From contig JAJPIE010000026.1 of NCBI GenBank assembly GCA_021324935.1, positions 1-59,193 on the forward strand: 59,193 nucleotides of DNA. Direction: 5' to 3'. Both the position numbers and the translations under genes were made by a program. The stretch is from Acidobacteriota bacterium. GTDB lineage: Bacteria; Acidobacteriota; Terriglobia; Acidiferrales; UBA7541. A model generated the notes under the pieces. That model was given only the letters and a program-made list of their open reading frames with translations, did not search any database and had not been told where the DNA came from. Below are positions 51,253-59,193 of this stretch, one piece after another; the first letter of the stretch is position 1; the number at the start of each line of letters is the position of its first letter.

Positions 51253-52263
51253 CTACTTTTTCACCGGCAGATATTTCTTTTCCATGGAGGCCACCACGAC
51301 ATAATTCGGGTCCACCATCTCCGTCAGATGCAATTTGCCTACTTTCGAAAACAGTTCGTACGCATCCAGTTCCGACAAGCCGTAATCGCGATGCATCCAG
51401 TGCACCATCTCGGTCACCGCGATGCGCACCGCGTCGTCCACCGGCCGGTAGATTCCCGTGGTCATGATTTCATGGTCATTTTCAAATCGCGGCCACTCCG
51501 TGCTCTTCCCTTGCACCAGCTCGAACCGGAATTTCGCCTTCATCGGCACTTCCACGGCGCTGCCCGCCACTTCCCCGTCGCCCATCGCCGCGTGCCCGTC
51601 GCCAAAGTAGAACAATGCGCCTTTCACGTTCACCGGCAGGTACAGCGTATTGCCCGGTGAAACCTCCGGCGCATCCATGTTGCCGCCAAACTCAGCCGGC
51701 ACAATCGAACTGCGCGCTTCGCCGTGCGCCGGCGCCACGCCAATGCAACCGAGAAAGGGTTTCAGCGGAAACTGTACCTTGAAGTCCGAGTCCGCAGCCT
51801 GAAAGGTGATCAGCTTTTTCTCCGCGTCGATCGGGTAATACCACGCCCGCTCCGGCAGCGCCTCTTTTTCAAGCATCGGCGTGTAGTGCGTGGCATTCGC
51901 GGCGCCAAAGCCGGGTCCAAATGTTCCCACGCCTTGCTTCCCGTCCACCAGCAAATCCAAAATGTGCACCACCAGCGTGTCGCCGGGTTCCGCGCCGTCG
52001 ATATAGAACGGCCCGGTCAGCGGGTTGTCTATCTTGATTAGGGAAAACGGATCGCCGGGCTTCTGCAGCGCGTTCCCGAAACAATCCAGCGAATTCGCCT
52101 CCAGCACGCCCCCTGCCTTCAGATGCGCGACCGGCTCCGCGGGCCCGAATGTGGCCTTCACATTCTCCATCGTCGCCTTGTAACGCACCACCTCGTCCTG
52201 CGCACGCGCACCGCAGCACGTCAAACCCACCGCCATTGCCACCAGCATTCCCGCTTTGCGCAC
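51253..52263 (-). CDS. Secreted acetamidase/formamidase-family protein
   Basis: A 336-residue member of the acetamidase/formamidase family with a signal peptide (AGMLVAMAVGLTCCGARAQ). Family features: GDTLVVHILDLLVDG (about 92), FGPGFG loop, PLKPFLGCIGVAPAHGEARS (about 168-188), GGNMDAPEVSPGNTLYLPV (about 195-215) and GDGHAAMGDGEV near 225. Members hydrolyse short amides or use formamide; export to the periplasm is unusual but not unique. GTG 52263 has GGAGG 5 nt upstream and is preferred to the ATG at 52299, which would add 12 charged residues. Confidence 0.87.
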   Translation of the reverse strand: MRKAGMLVAMAVGLTCCGARAQDEVVRYKATMENVKATFGPAEPVAHLKAGGVLEANSLDCFGNALQKPGDPFSLIKIDNPLTGPFYIDGAEPGDTLVVHILDLLVDGKQGVGTFGPGFGAANATHYTPMLEKEALPERAWYYPIDAEKKLITFQAADSDFKVQFPLKPFLGCIGVAPAHGEARSSIVPAEFGGNMDAPEVSPGNTLYLPVNVKGALFYFGDGHAAMGDGEVAGSAVEVPMKAKFRFELVQGKSTEWPRFENDHEIMTTGIYRPVDDAVRIAVTEMVHWMHRDYGLSELDAYELFSKVGKLHLTEMVDPNYVVVASMEKKYLPVKK

Positions 52264-52387
52264 AGCTTCCTCCCGCCATGAATTCCGAACGGAAATCACT
52301 ATAAACCATTCCCTGCCGCGCGACGATCCACACCAGGGAATCTTTGCACCTTTACTTCGTTGCTTCTTTACTTCATCTTTATCGCTT

Positions 52388-52810
52388 ATGATTCAAGTCG
52401 TTGCCGCCGTCATCGAACGCTCCGACCGGCGCATCCTCATCGGCCAGCGCCGCCGCACGGACACCTCGCCCCTGAAATGGGAATTTCCCGGCGGCAAGGT
52501 CCGCGCCGGCGAATCTTTCGAGCAGGCCCTGGCACGCGAACTCCATGAAGAACTTGGCGTAACGCTCGCTAAAGCCGTCGCCATCGCCAGCGTTCGCCAC
52601 GCTTACGCGCACTCCACTGGCGAACTGGAAATCCACTTCTTCGCCGCGCAAATCTCAGAGTCCGACGTCGCGCCGGTCACCTTCGAGCAAATCGCCTGGG
52701 TCCTTCCCAAGGAACTCGCCCAACACGATTTTCTCGCCGCCAACCGTCAACTAATTGCCCAACTCGCCACCGGCAGAATCAAGCCCGCGGAACTCCTCGC
52801 TGCTCCGTAG
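52388..52810 (+). CDS. mutT: Nudix hydrolase (MutT-like, 8-oxo-dGTP)
   Basis: A 140-residue Nudix protein. The box GGKVRAGESFEQALARELHE followed by ELGV (about 36-58) matches Gx5Ex7REUxEExGU with all the metal-binding Glu residues. Strand order and the preceding LKWEFPGG indicate a MutT/(d)NTP pyrophosphohydrolase type. The frame extends 44 codons upstream (to 52256), but Met 52388 (MIQVVAAVIERS) fits family starts. It is divergent from the acetamidase gene, with the intergenic stretch poor in identifiable signals. Confidence 0.9.
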   Translation: MIQVVAAVIERSDRRILIGQRRRTDTSPLKWEFPGGKVRAGESFEQALARELHEELGVTLAKAVAIASVRHAYAHSTGELEIHFFAAQISESDVAPVTFEQIAWVLPKELAQHDFLAANRQLIAQLATGRIKPAELLAAP

Positions 52811-52917
52811 GGGCGCTTTCCTCCTGCTGCATGACCTGAACCCCTGCCCTCGAAGCACACTCTGGCCGCAAATGGCGAAGGGCGCGATGGCTGGCGCCCT
52901 GGCTCGTTCCAATTTCT

Positions 52918-52943
52918 CTTTTCTATTTTCTATTTTCGATTTT
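52918..52943. repeat. Short reiterated tract at the 3' end of aceE
   Basis: The minus strand reads aaaatcgaaaatagaaaata, repeating an 8-9-nt (g)aaaat(a/c)(g) unit directly after the aceE stop. One of several A-rich tracts that follow minus-strand stop codons in this half of the window. Confidence 0.5.
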
Positions 52944-55619
52944 CTACGAAATCACCGGATTCGGCTTCCCGGGATTGATTCCCAGGTCCTTGATCGCGTT
53001 TTGCACGGTCGCCTCGCCCACCTGGCCGTCTTGCGCCAGTTCGTGGAGCGTGGCCAGCACGATGAACTTCGAATCCACCTCAAAGAAGTCGCGCAGCGAT
53101 GCGCGCCCTTCGCTGCGCCCGAATCCGTCCGTGCCGAGCGATGCCAGCCGGCGCGGCATCCATTTGGCCACCATGTTCGGCAGCGTCTTCAGGTAATCCG
53201 TGGCCGCCACCAGCACGCCCGCCGAACCATCCAGGCACTGCGTTACGTACGGCACGCGCGGCGTCTCGTCCGGATGCAGGCGGTTCCAGCGTTCGGTCTC
53301 GATGCCATCTATGTACAGGCACTTATAGCTGGTCACGCTCCAGACGTCCGCGGCCACGCCGTAACTCTTCTCCAGAATTTCCTGCGCCTGCAGCACCTCG
53401 TTGAGGATCGCCCCGCTGCCGAGCAACTGCGCCCGCAGCTTGGCTTTCTTGTTCGTCGCCGGCTTGAACTTGTACATACCCTTCAAAATCCCGTCCTTAA
53501 CCCCTTCCGGCATCTGCGGCATCACGTACGGCTCGTTCATCACCGTGATGTAGTAGAAGATGCTCTCGCCATCCACGTACATCCGCCGGATACCGTCTTC
53601 GATGATCACCGCAATCTCATAAGCATACGCGGGATCGTAAGCGAGCAGGTTCGGAACCGTCAGCGCCAGCACGTGGCTGTTGCCGTCCTGATGCCGCAAG
53701 CCTTCGCCGGCAAGCGTGGTGCGGCCGGAAGTTCCGCCTAACAGGAACCCGCGCGTGCGCATGTCGGCGGCGGCCCAGATAAAGTCCGCGATGCGCTGGA
53801 AGCCGAACATCGAGTAGTAAATAAAAAACGGAATTGTATTGATCCCGTGCGACGCGTAAGCGGAACCCGCGGCGATAAACGACGCCATCGAACCCGCTTC
53901 CGTGATGCCCTCTTCCAGAATCTGCCCGTCTTTCGCTTCCTTGTAGTAGAGCAGCGTGTTCACATCCACCGGCTCATACTTCTGTCCAACGCTCGAATAG
54001 ATGCCCACCGTTCGGAACAACGATTCCATGCCGAATGTCCGCGCTTCATCCGGCACAATCGGCACCACCAGCTTGCCGATTTCCGCATCTTTCAGCATCT
54101 TTCGCAGCATGGCCACGAACGCCATCGTAGTGGAAACCTCGCGCCCCTCGCTGCCCTCATGGAACTCCTTGAACAATTCCGAATGTCCGCCGGACAGCGC
54201 GACCGAACGCGCCTTTCGCTGCGGCACAAAACCTCCCAGCTCTTCCCGCCGCGCGCGCAGGTAGCGCATCTCCTCGCTGTCTTCCGGCGGCCGATAAAAC
54301 GGAATCTTCGCGATCTCTTCGTCGCCCAGCGGAATGCCGAAGCGTGAGCGAAATTCCCGCAACTCTTCTTCGTTCAGCTTTTTCTGCTGGTGCGTCACGT
54401 TCTTGCCCTCGCCCGCCTCGCCCAGCCCATATCCCTTGATCGTGCGCGCCAGAATCACCGTCGGCCCGCCCTTGTGTTCGAACGCCGCCTTGTACGCCGC
54501 GTACACTTTCCGGGGATCGTGTCCACCCAGCCGCAACCGCCGCAGCGCCTCATCCGGCAAAGGTTCCACCAGCTTCAGCAGCCGTGGGTCGCTGCCGAAG
54601 AAATATTGCCGCACGTACTCTCCGCTAGAAACCACCAGCTTCTGGTATTCGCCGTCCACCATCTCGCCCATGCGCTTCACCAGCAGCCCTTCGGTGTCGC
54701 GCTCCAGAATCGGATCCCACTCGCTGCCCCACAGCACCTTGATCACGTTCCAGCCCGCGCCGCGGAACGCCGATTCCAGTTCCTGAATAATCTGGCCGTT
54801 GCCGCGCACCGGACCATCCAGCCGCTGCAGGTTGCAATTGATCACGAAAATCAGGTTGTCGAGCTTTTCCCGCGACGCCAGCGTGATCGCCCCAAGCGAT
54901 TCCGGCTCGTCGGTTTCGCCGTCTCCCAGGAACGCCCATACTTTCGCGTCCGTCGCCGGCTTCAATCCCCGATTCACCAGATAACGGTTGAAGCGCGCCT
55001 GATAAATCGCCATCAAAGGGCTCAGACCCATCGACACCGTCGGATATTCCCAGAAATCCGGCATCAGCCAGGGGTGGGGATACGAAGAAAGCCCGCCCCC
55101 GGGCTTCAACTCCCGGCGGAAATTTTCCAGCTTCTCCACGCTCAAACGGCCTTCAATGAAGGCCCGCGCATAAATTCCCGGCGCGGCGTGGCCTTGAAAA
55201 TAAATCGTATCGCCCTCGAACGTCTCCGTTCGTCCGCGAAAAAAGTGGTTGAAGCCCACTTCATACAACGTCGCGGCGGAGGCGTACGTCGAAATGTGCC
55301 CGCCGATGTTGTGTTCTTCCTTGTTCGCGCGGACCACCATCGCCAGCGCGTTCCAGCGAATCAACGACTTGATTCGTCGCTCCAGTTGCTGGTCCCCGGG
55401 AAACAACGGCTCCAGGCGAGCCGGTATGGTGTTCGCATAGGGCGTGTTCGCCGTGAACGGCAGATCGATCCCGCTCACCGTCGCGTGCGCCCGCAAACGT
55501 TCCAAAATCTCGCGCGCCACATCCGGCCCGCTCGATTCCAGCACGGAGTCCAAAGACTCCAGCCATTCCTGAATCTCTACATCTTCGATATGCCTTGGTA
55601 CGTAAGTCTCCTGGTCCAT
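52944..55619 (-). CDS. aceE: Pyruvate dehydrogenase E1 component (homodimeric)
   Basis: AceE decarboxylates pyruvate and acetylates the E2 lipoyl domain. The 891-residue, single-chain type shows ThDP-binding FLGDGETDEPESLGAITLAS (about 210-230) ending in the NCNLQRLDGPVRGN motif (about 244-257), TEAGSMASFIAAGSAYAS near 575 and the C-terminal third domain. Met 55619 is used although a further 18 codons are in frame upstream, since the family starts near this Asp/Gln-rich point. No aceF or lpd is within the window. It follows an A-rich reiterated tract in the 3' direction. Confidence 0.95.
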   Translation of the reverse strand: MDQETYVPRHIEDVEIQEWLESLDSVLESSGPDVAREILERLRAHATVSGIDLPFTANTPYANTIPARLEPLFPGDQQLERRIKSLIRWNALAMVVRANKEEHNIGGHISTYASAATLYEVGFNHFFRGRTETFEGDTIYFQGHAAPGIYARAFIEGRLSVEKLENFRRELKPGGGLSSYPHPWLMPDFWEYPTVSMGLSPLMAIYQARFNRYLVNRGLKPATDAKVWAFLGDGETDEPESLGAITLASREKLDNLIFVINCNLQRLDGPVRGNGQIIQELESAFRGAGWNVIKVLWGSEWDPILERDTEGLLVKRMGEMVDGEYQKLVVSSGEYVRQYFFGSDPRLLKLVEPLPDEALRRLRLGGHDPRKVYAAYKAAFEHKGGPTVILARTIKGYGLGEAGEGKNVTHQQKKLNEEELREFRSRFGIPLGDEEIAKIPFYRPPEDSEEMRYLRARREELGGFVPQRKARSVALSGGHSELFKEFHEGSEGREVSTTMAFVAMLRKMLKDAEIGKLVVPIVPDEARTFGMESLFRTVGIYSSVGQKYEPVDVNTLLYYKEAKDGQILEEGITEAGSMASFIAAGSAYASHGINTIPFFIYYSMFGFQRIADFIWAAADMRTRGFLLGGTSGRTTLAGEGLRHQDGNSHVLALTVPNLLAYDPAYAYEIAVIIEDGIRRMYVDGESIFYYITVMNEPYVMPQMPEGVKDGILKGMYKFKPATNKKAKLRAQLLGSGAILNEVLQAQEILEKSYGVAADVWSVTSYKCLYIDGIETERWNRLHPDETPRVPYVTQCLDGSAGVLVAATDYLKTLPNMVAKWMPRRLASLGTDGFGRSEGRASLRDFFEVDSKFIVLATLHELAQDGQVGEATVQNAIKDLGINPGKPNPVIS

Positions 55620-55891
55620 GAGAGCGATGGCCCTTTCTCTGCTTCCCGCCGGGGCTCGAACTCCGCCCGGCACCTTGAAATGAAACGCACGCGTGACTTC
55701 TTAGAATAACACCGCGCGCGTCGGAGTCGCATACAATCCCTGAACAGATTTTGATCCGAGGTTCCGCGACATAGTTCCGGTGTCTAAGACTTTAAGGTTC
55801 ATACATTCCAAACTCGCGCATCGGGCAGTCCGCAAGGCCCAACAGGCTAAACTCTCTCCTGAACTCTTGGACCTTCAACTCCCATGCATCC

Positions 55892-56629
55892 CTATAGCGT
55901 TCTCCCGCCATCAATCACCAGGCAGTGCCCCGTCACAAATTCAGCTCCAATCAGGTACATCACCGCGTCGCCGATTTCATCCACCCTCCCGGTTCGCCGC
56001 AGCGGCGCGCGTTGTACGAAGTCCTCTTGCCACTCCGCCGGATCGCCCTCCATGGTGATCGTTCCCGGCGCAATGGCATTCACCCGCACGCGCGGCGCAA
56101 GCTCTTTCGCCAGAATTCGTGTCATCAGAATCACGCCGGATTTCGCCAGCGAATGCGGCAGGTATTCTCTCCACCCCAGTAAGCCCCCGATATCCGCGAA
56201 ATTTACAATCACTCCCTGCCCGCTTTTCGCCAGATGGTCCGCTGCCGCCTGCGCGCAAAAAAACGGCGCCTTCAAATTCGTGTCCAGCGAAGCGTCCCAC
56301 GTCGCCTCGGTCGTCTCGCCAAATTTTGTCTCCTGAAAATTTGCCGCGCTGTTCACCAGAATGTCCAGCCGTCCGAATCGCGCCGCCACGTCCGCCACCA
56401 GCTTTTCAATCGCACGCACATCCGTCAGCTCCGCCGAAAACGCCGCCGCTTTCCGCCCCATCGCTTCGATCGCGGCAACCACCTCGCGTGCCTCCGCCTC
56501 GGACTTCCCGTAATGCACCGCCACGTCGGCGCCTTCCCTCGCCAATCGCAACGCCACTGCCCGCCCCAGCCGTTTTCCAGCGCCCGTCACCAGCGCCACT
56601 TGCCCCGCCAATTTTATCTCTCCACTCAT
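55892..56629 (-). CDS. Short-chain dehydrogenase/reductase with altered active site
   Basis: A 245-residue SDR. The cofactor motif TGAGKRLGRAVALRLAREG (about 15-33) is intact, as is the NAA/NSAANF strand (about 92) and the C-terminal GQAL-like GHCLVIDGG. The catalytic Yx3K segment reads HSLAK (about 158), so the Tyr is replaced by His; a Tyr sits three residues earlier (EYLPHSLAK). Enzymatic activity is therefore uncertain, and it may use another residue or have become non-catalytic. It resembles pteridine-reductase-like (FolM-type) SDRs in overall look. Confidence 0.82.
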   Translation of the reverse strand: MSGEIKLAGQVALVTGAGKRLGRAVALRLAREGADVAVHYGKSEAEAREVVAAIEAMGRKAAAFSAELTDVRAIEKLVADVAARFGRLDILVNSAANFQETKFGETTEATWDASLDTNLKAPFFCAQAAADHLAKSGQGVIVNFADIGGLLGWREYLPHSLAKSGVILMTRILAKELAPRVRVNAIAPGTITMEGDPAEWQEDFVQRAPLRRTGRVDEIGDAVMYLIGAEFVTGHCLVIDGGRTL

Positions 56630-56709
56630 CCTGCCAAATTAGCACACTCTCGCAACTCGACGTCATCAGGCCCAACTTGCTCCAGGCTCCCCGGGCGCTC
56701 GGCAGTCAC

Positions 56710-56738
56710 TAGTCACCAATCACTCCTGCCAGTACAAT
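56710..56738 (+). promoter_or_regulatory. Promoter of bshB1
   Basis: TAGTCA (56710-56715), 17-nt spacer, TACAAT (56733-56738), 24 nt before the ATG, with a GAGG site between. Confidence 0.5.
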
Positions 56739-56762
56739 TCTTCCGCAGCTCCGAGGCCAAAA

Positions 56763-57479
56763 ATGAAACTCGACCTTCTTGCCATAGCCGCCCATCCCGA
56801 CGACGTCGAACTCACCTGCGGCGGCACGCTCCTGAAAATGGCCAACAAGGGTTATCGCACCGGCATCCTCGACCTCACCGCCGGCGAAATGGGCACTCGC
56901 GGCACTCCGGAAACCCGCGCCAAGGAAGCGGCTCTCGCGGCCAAAATCCTCAAAGCCTCCTGGCGCGGCAATCTCGGTATTCCGGATTCCGACGTCCAGC
57001 CCTCCCGCCCAAACAAAATGCGCCTCGCGCAAATGATCCGCGACCTCTGCCCCCACACCGTCATCATCCCCTATTGGGATGCCCGCCATCCCGACCACTA
57101 TCACGCCTCCACCCTCTGCTACGAGGCCTGCTTCCTCGCCGGCCTCAAACAACTTCCCCTCACCGGCGAGCCCCATCGCCCCTTCAAAATCCTCTACGCC
57201 ACTTCCTTTGAAGGCATGCCGCCCACCTTCATCGTCGACATCACCAGGGAATACGCGCAGCGCCGCAAAGCCATCCTCGCCTATGGCTCGCAATTCCGCC
57301 CCGCCAAAAGCGAACGCAAACAGCGCGTCTTTCTGGCCATCGACGAACTCGATCACCGCATGGACCTGCTCGCACGCCATCACGGCCAGCTCATCAACGT
57401 CAAATACGGCGAGCCTTTCCTCCAGAAGGAGCCCATGGCCGTCGACGACGTTGTCGCCCTCGCCGTCCGCTCCATCTAG
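56763..57479 (+). CDS. bshB1: BshB1-type (PIG-L family) N-acetylglucosaminyl-malate deacetylase
   Basis: A 238-residue PIG-L/LmbE deacetylase. The zinc motif AHPDDVELTCGGTLLKMA (about 10-27) and the later His in WDARHPDHYHAS (about 106-118) are intact; DLTAGEMGTRGTPE is typical for the BshB1 group that deacetylates GlcNAc-malate in bacillithiol synthesis. Length fits. GAGG lies 9 nt before the ATG. bshA and bshC are not in the window. If bacillithiol is made, the DinB and phosphatase genes could be relevant partners, but that is speculation. Confidence 0.88.
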   Translation: MKLDLLAIAAHPDDVELTCGGTLLKMANKGYRTGILDLTAGEMGTRGTPETRAKEAALAAKILKASWRGNLGIPDSDVQPSRPNKMRLAQMIRDLCPHTVIIPYWDARHPDHYHASTLCYEACFLAGLKQLPLTGEPHRPFKILYATSFEGMPPTFIVDITREYAQRRKAILAYGSQFRPAKSERKQRVFLAIDELDHRMDLLARHHGQLINVKYGEPFLQKEPMAVDDVVALAVRSI

Positions 57480-57543
57480 CCTCACGCCCCGTTAGTTTTT
57501 GTCATTTTCTGCTCGGTGACGTCGAGCATCAGGTTTTTAGGAG

Positions 57544-57595
57544 GCGGCGGCTTCAGCCGCCGCATCAGTCGCTGGAAGGAATCGGGCTTCAGCCC
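57544..57595 (+). repeat. Twin REP-like hairpins with TTCA loops
   Basis: gcggcggc-ttca-gccgccgc (57544-57563) and, 20 nt on, gggc-ttca-gccc (57584-57595). Both share the core ggc-ttca-gcc or ggc-ttca-gcc(c). Neither is followed by a T-run. Confidence 0.7.
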
Positions 57596-57693
57596 CTGAA
57601 GTGCGCAGGTTATTGTATGGAATTCGCTGTTCAGCGCAGTAGAAGCAGTCGTGTCCCGCCCCAATCTGGTACACGGCTGGTACTTTTATTTCC

Positions 57694-57721
57694 TTGACAC
57701 CTCTTCCCCTTCTTCTACAAT
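57694..57721 (+). promoter_or_regulatory. Strong sigma70 promoter
   Basis: Perfect TTGACA (57694-57699), 16-nt spacer, TACAAT (57716-57721). The start would be near 57728, giving a leader of about 100 nt before the next ATG. Confidence 0.7.
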
Positions 57722-57830
57722 CCACCTGCTCTCTCCCCGAGAGCGGAAGTCTGATGAAGCCTTCCTGCAGCTCCCCTCCCGTTGCACATCGCTTCACCAG
57801 TGCTCCCATCCATTCGCACTGGAGGAAATC

Positions 57831-58193
57831 ATGGGTACAGCTCCCGCAATGCAGCCTTCACACACCGTTCTGGCATTCCGCACGCCGATTGGAGGCGTCT
57901 CCATTCCTGCCGGGCAATCCAAGGAACTTGGCGTCGTCGACGTCAGCGCCTTTGAACGCATCCGCGTGGTTGCCGACGAGCGCATCGGTTCCGGATCCGG
58001 CATCAACGTGCGCCTCACCATCACCGAAGGTAACGAACTGGTGGCGCAGCTCGACGTGCTCACCCTCACCCCGCACTCGCAGGTCACGCGGGTCTACGAA
58101 GTCCCCTGCACCAAGCTCTCTATCTACGCCGACGCCATGGGCAACAAGGGCACCGACGCCCTCGACGTCTTGATCTTCGGCTACAAGGATTAA
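57831..58193 (+). CDS. Small conserved hypothetical protein
   Basis: A 120-residue all-beta protein (residues about 10-118) with SHTVLAFRTPIGGVSIPAGQ at the start and ERIRVVADERIGSGSG, VPCTKLSIYADAMG later. No signal peptide, TM or catalytic motif. One Cys. A very good Shine-Dalgarno (ggaggaaa) lies 4-11 nt before the ATG. It is served by the strongest promoter in the window, so high expression is probable. Function unknown; the pattern hints at a beta-sandwich binding protein. Confidence 0.75.
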   Translation: MGTAPAMQPSHTVLAFRTPIGGVSIPAGQSKELGVVDVSAFERIRVVADERIGSGSGINVRLTITEGNELVAQLDVLTLTPHSQVTRVYEVPCTKLSIYADAMGNKGTDALDVLIFGYKD

Positions 58194-58284
58194 CCCGGCA
58201 ACGCAACTCGACCTGTCCACGCCACCGGGAGCATTGCCAGTCTTCAGGCTTGCCGCTTTGCGGCTTTCCTATGGTGGAGCCTCG

Positions 58285-58323
58285 CCGCTACCCGGCCTGC
58301 CTTTCGCGGACGCCGGGTAGCGG
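58285..58323 (+). repeat. Perfect 12-bp inverted repeat
   Basis: ccgctacccggc (58285-58296) and gccgggtagcgg (58312-58323) with a 15-nt loop, no T-run. Located in the 290-nt gap between the small conserved gene and the next minus-strand gene; the rest of the gap (58194-58483) shows nothing further that is clear. Confidence 0.7.
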
Positions 58324-58483
58324 GAGGGGGGCATCCGCGCGAGCAAAACTCCGCGTACACACTGATTCACGGATGTGTGTGGTTCTTTGGGCTTGCTAGG
58401 TAGTAATGCGCTTCACACAAGCTGCCTCTTGCAGGGGCAAACACGGGGGCAACTTCCAGCCCTTCATTTCCCTTCTTTCCTGT

Positions 58484-58699
58484 CTAGTCGTCTTCCACCG
58501 CCGGCACGAATCCCGGCAACCCCTGGCCATCCCCCGTCCGCTCCACTTTCACCCGCACCAGGTCTTGCTCCTCCGCCCCGGACTTTCGCAACACCGCGAT
58601 CGTGCTCAGCGCCTCCGTGTACACCCGGGTCACCAGATACGTGTCCCCGGTCTCATTCTTCTTCCAAAGCTGCCCGATCTGAATTTTTCTCGCGCCCAT
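58484..58699 (-). CDS. Small hypothetical protein
   Basis: A 71-residue beta-rich protein starting GARKIQIGQLWKKNETGDTY, ending in an acidic PAVEDD tail. It has a good promoter (58713-58742) and the general look of a short SH3-like or ribosome-associated domain, but no definite family. It sits at the end of the chromosomal segment, just before the insertion sequence. Confidence 0.65.
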   Translation of the reverse strand: MGARKIQIGQLWKKNETGDTYLVTRVYTEALSTIAVLRKSGAEEQDLVRVKVERTGDGQGLPGFVPAVEDD

Positions 58700-58712
58700 A
58701 TTCTTGTCATTG

Positions 58713-58742
58713 ACTCTAGAGACCCTCTCCCCCCGGTGTCAA
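58713..58742 (-). promoter_or_regulatory. Promoter for the 58484-58699 gene
   Basis: Minus strand: perfect TTGACA (58742-58737), 18-nt spacer, TAGAGT (58718-58713), 13 nt before the ATG at 58699. Confidence 0.55.
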
Positions 58743-58794
58743 CTGTCCGATCAACATTTCTTAATATCATTGGAAGGCGGCTGGCACACTCTAG

Positions 58795-59193
58795 CAGGCT
58801 GCTGAAAAACTCGGAAAATTTGTAACGCGGTGGCGTGGCGCGCGTTCAAGGGTGCATGAGAGGAAACGACCAGCAGCAGAATCACGAGTTCAGCTACGTT
58901 TCGCCGGAGCAGCGGGTGCCGAAAGATCATCCGTTGCGGCCGATCCGCAAGATGGTGGACGCGGCGCTCAAAGAGTTGTCGCCGCGGTTCGCCCTCGTGT
59001 ACGCCAAAGTGGGCTGTCCGTCGATTCCGCCGGAGCAACTGCTGCGGGCGCAGTTGTTGCAGATGTTTCACTCGGTGCGCAGCGAACGGCTGTTGATGGA
59101 GGAGATGGACTACAACATTTTGTTTCGCTGGTTCGTGGGACTGAACATGGACGAGGCGGTGTGGGTGCCGACGGTGTTCAGCAAGAACCGCGA
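58795..59193 (+). mobile_element. IS5-like insertion sequence, left end (cut by window)
   Basis: Starts caggctgctgaaaaactcgg right after CTAG (58791-58794), a YTAR-type tetranucleotide that IS5-family elements typically duplicate. The transposase gene begins 61 nt inside. The right end lies beyond the window, so inverted repeats and duplication cannot be checked here. Confidence 0.7.
58856..59193 (+). CDS. IS5-family transposase, N-terminal part (runs off window)
   Basis: An open frame from ATG 58856 to the window end (112 residues, no stop). It carries the N-terminal DUF772-type transposase region: FSYVSPEQRVPKDHPLRPI (about 12-30), PPEQLLRAQLLQMFHSVRSE near 59-78 and the hallmark DYNILFRWFVGLNMDEAVWV followed by TVFSKNR. 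The downstream DDE catalytic domain would lie outside. It moves the surrounding element. Confidence 0.85.
   Translation, partial: MRGNDQQQNHEFSYVSPEQRVPKDHPLRPIRKMVDAALKELSPRFALVYAKVGCPSIPPEQLLRAQLLQMFHSVRSERLLMEEMDYNILFRWFVGLNMDEAVWVPTVFSKNR

Larger units (their letters stand above)
57480..57830. other. Gene-free 350-nt stretch with repeats and a promoter
   Basis: No credible gene. It contains the twin hairpins at 57544-57595 and a strong promoter at 57694-57721; the last 100 nt would be the untranslated leader of the following small gene. Confidence 0.6.

Overview
The window is a gene-dense, GC-rich bacterial chromosome segment. It encodes about 55 proteins on both strands, with no rRNA, tRNA or CRISPR array that I could recognise. 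Gene content (class III MocR regulator with PdxS/PdxT vitamin B6 synthesis, homodimeric AceE, BshB1-type deacetylase, AmrS radical SAM enzyme, LssY_C and DUF5752 proteins) and the palindromic intergenic repeats suggest a soil-type Acidobacteriota. This assignment is an inference from style and content, not a phylogenetic result.

Layout. 1-741: end of a secreted or coiled-coil protein of unknown role. 1002-5206: trehalose-type locus, with a GT20 synthase fused to a membrane sensor/HAMP module, a duplicated DUF5752 protein and a TreT-like GT4 synthase, preceded by a perfect 19-bp palindrome on a promoter. 5282-8041: membrane PDZ/GAF Ser/Thr kinase. 8117-11163: secreted beta-propeller-like protein, glycerol facilitator and Gfo/Idh/MocA oxidoreductase. 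11311-15987 (minus): inositol-phosphate synthase, YceI protein, FAD oxidoreductase and class III aminotransferase. 16166-21533: branched-chain amino acid operon ilvDBNC, preceded by a complete transcription attenuator that encodes a 38-residue Ile/Val/Leu-rich leader peptide. 21661-30413: DUF72 protein, gamma-glutamyltransferase, glycogen branching enzyme and two exported proteins. 30420-33525: Rieske oxygenase, methyltransferase, AmrS. 33655-39385 (minus): pdxR-like/hotdog/pdxS/pdxT/phosphatase/DtxR cluster. 39601-46860: membrane protein, LRV-repeat protein, MBL hydrolase, YgfZ-like protein, Clp_N/NTF2 fusion, PilZ, DinB and an isolated nuoB. 47089-52810: alcohol dehydrogenase, XdhC/MocA molybdoenzyme accessory pair, IscU-like scaffold, acetamidase and Nudix hydrolase. 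52944-58699: aceE, SDR, bshB1 and small conserved proteins. The window ends inside an IS5-like insertion sequence (58795 onward).

How the parts fit. The window is mostly core metabolism (BCAA, vitamin B6, glycogen/trehalose, pyruvate oxidation, thiol and glutathione metabolism) with several stress or envelope genes. The strongest new observation is the ilv leader, where leader peptide, antiterminator and terminator can all be read directly and interlock geometrically. Other unusual points are the sensor-GT20 fusion, a series of -10 hexamers sitting 6-8 nt in front of start codons (suggesting leaderless mRNAs), an IscU homologue without its third cysteine, and an SDR with His in place of the catalytic Tyr.
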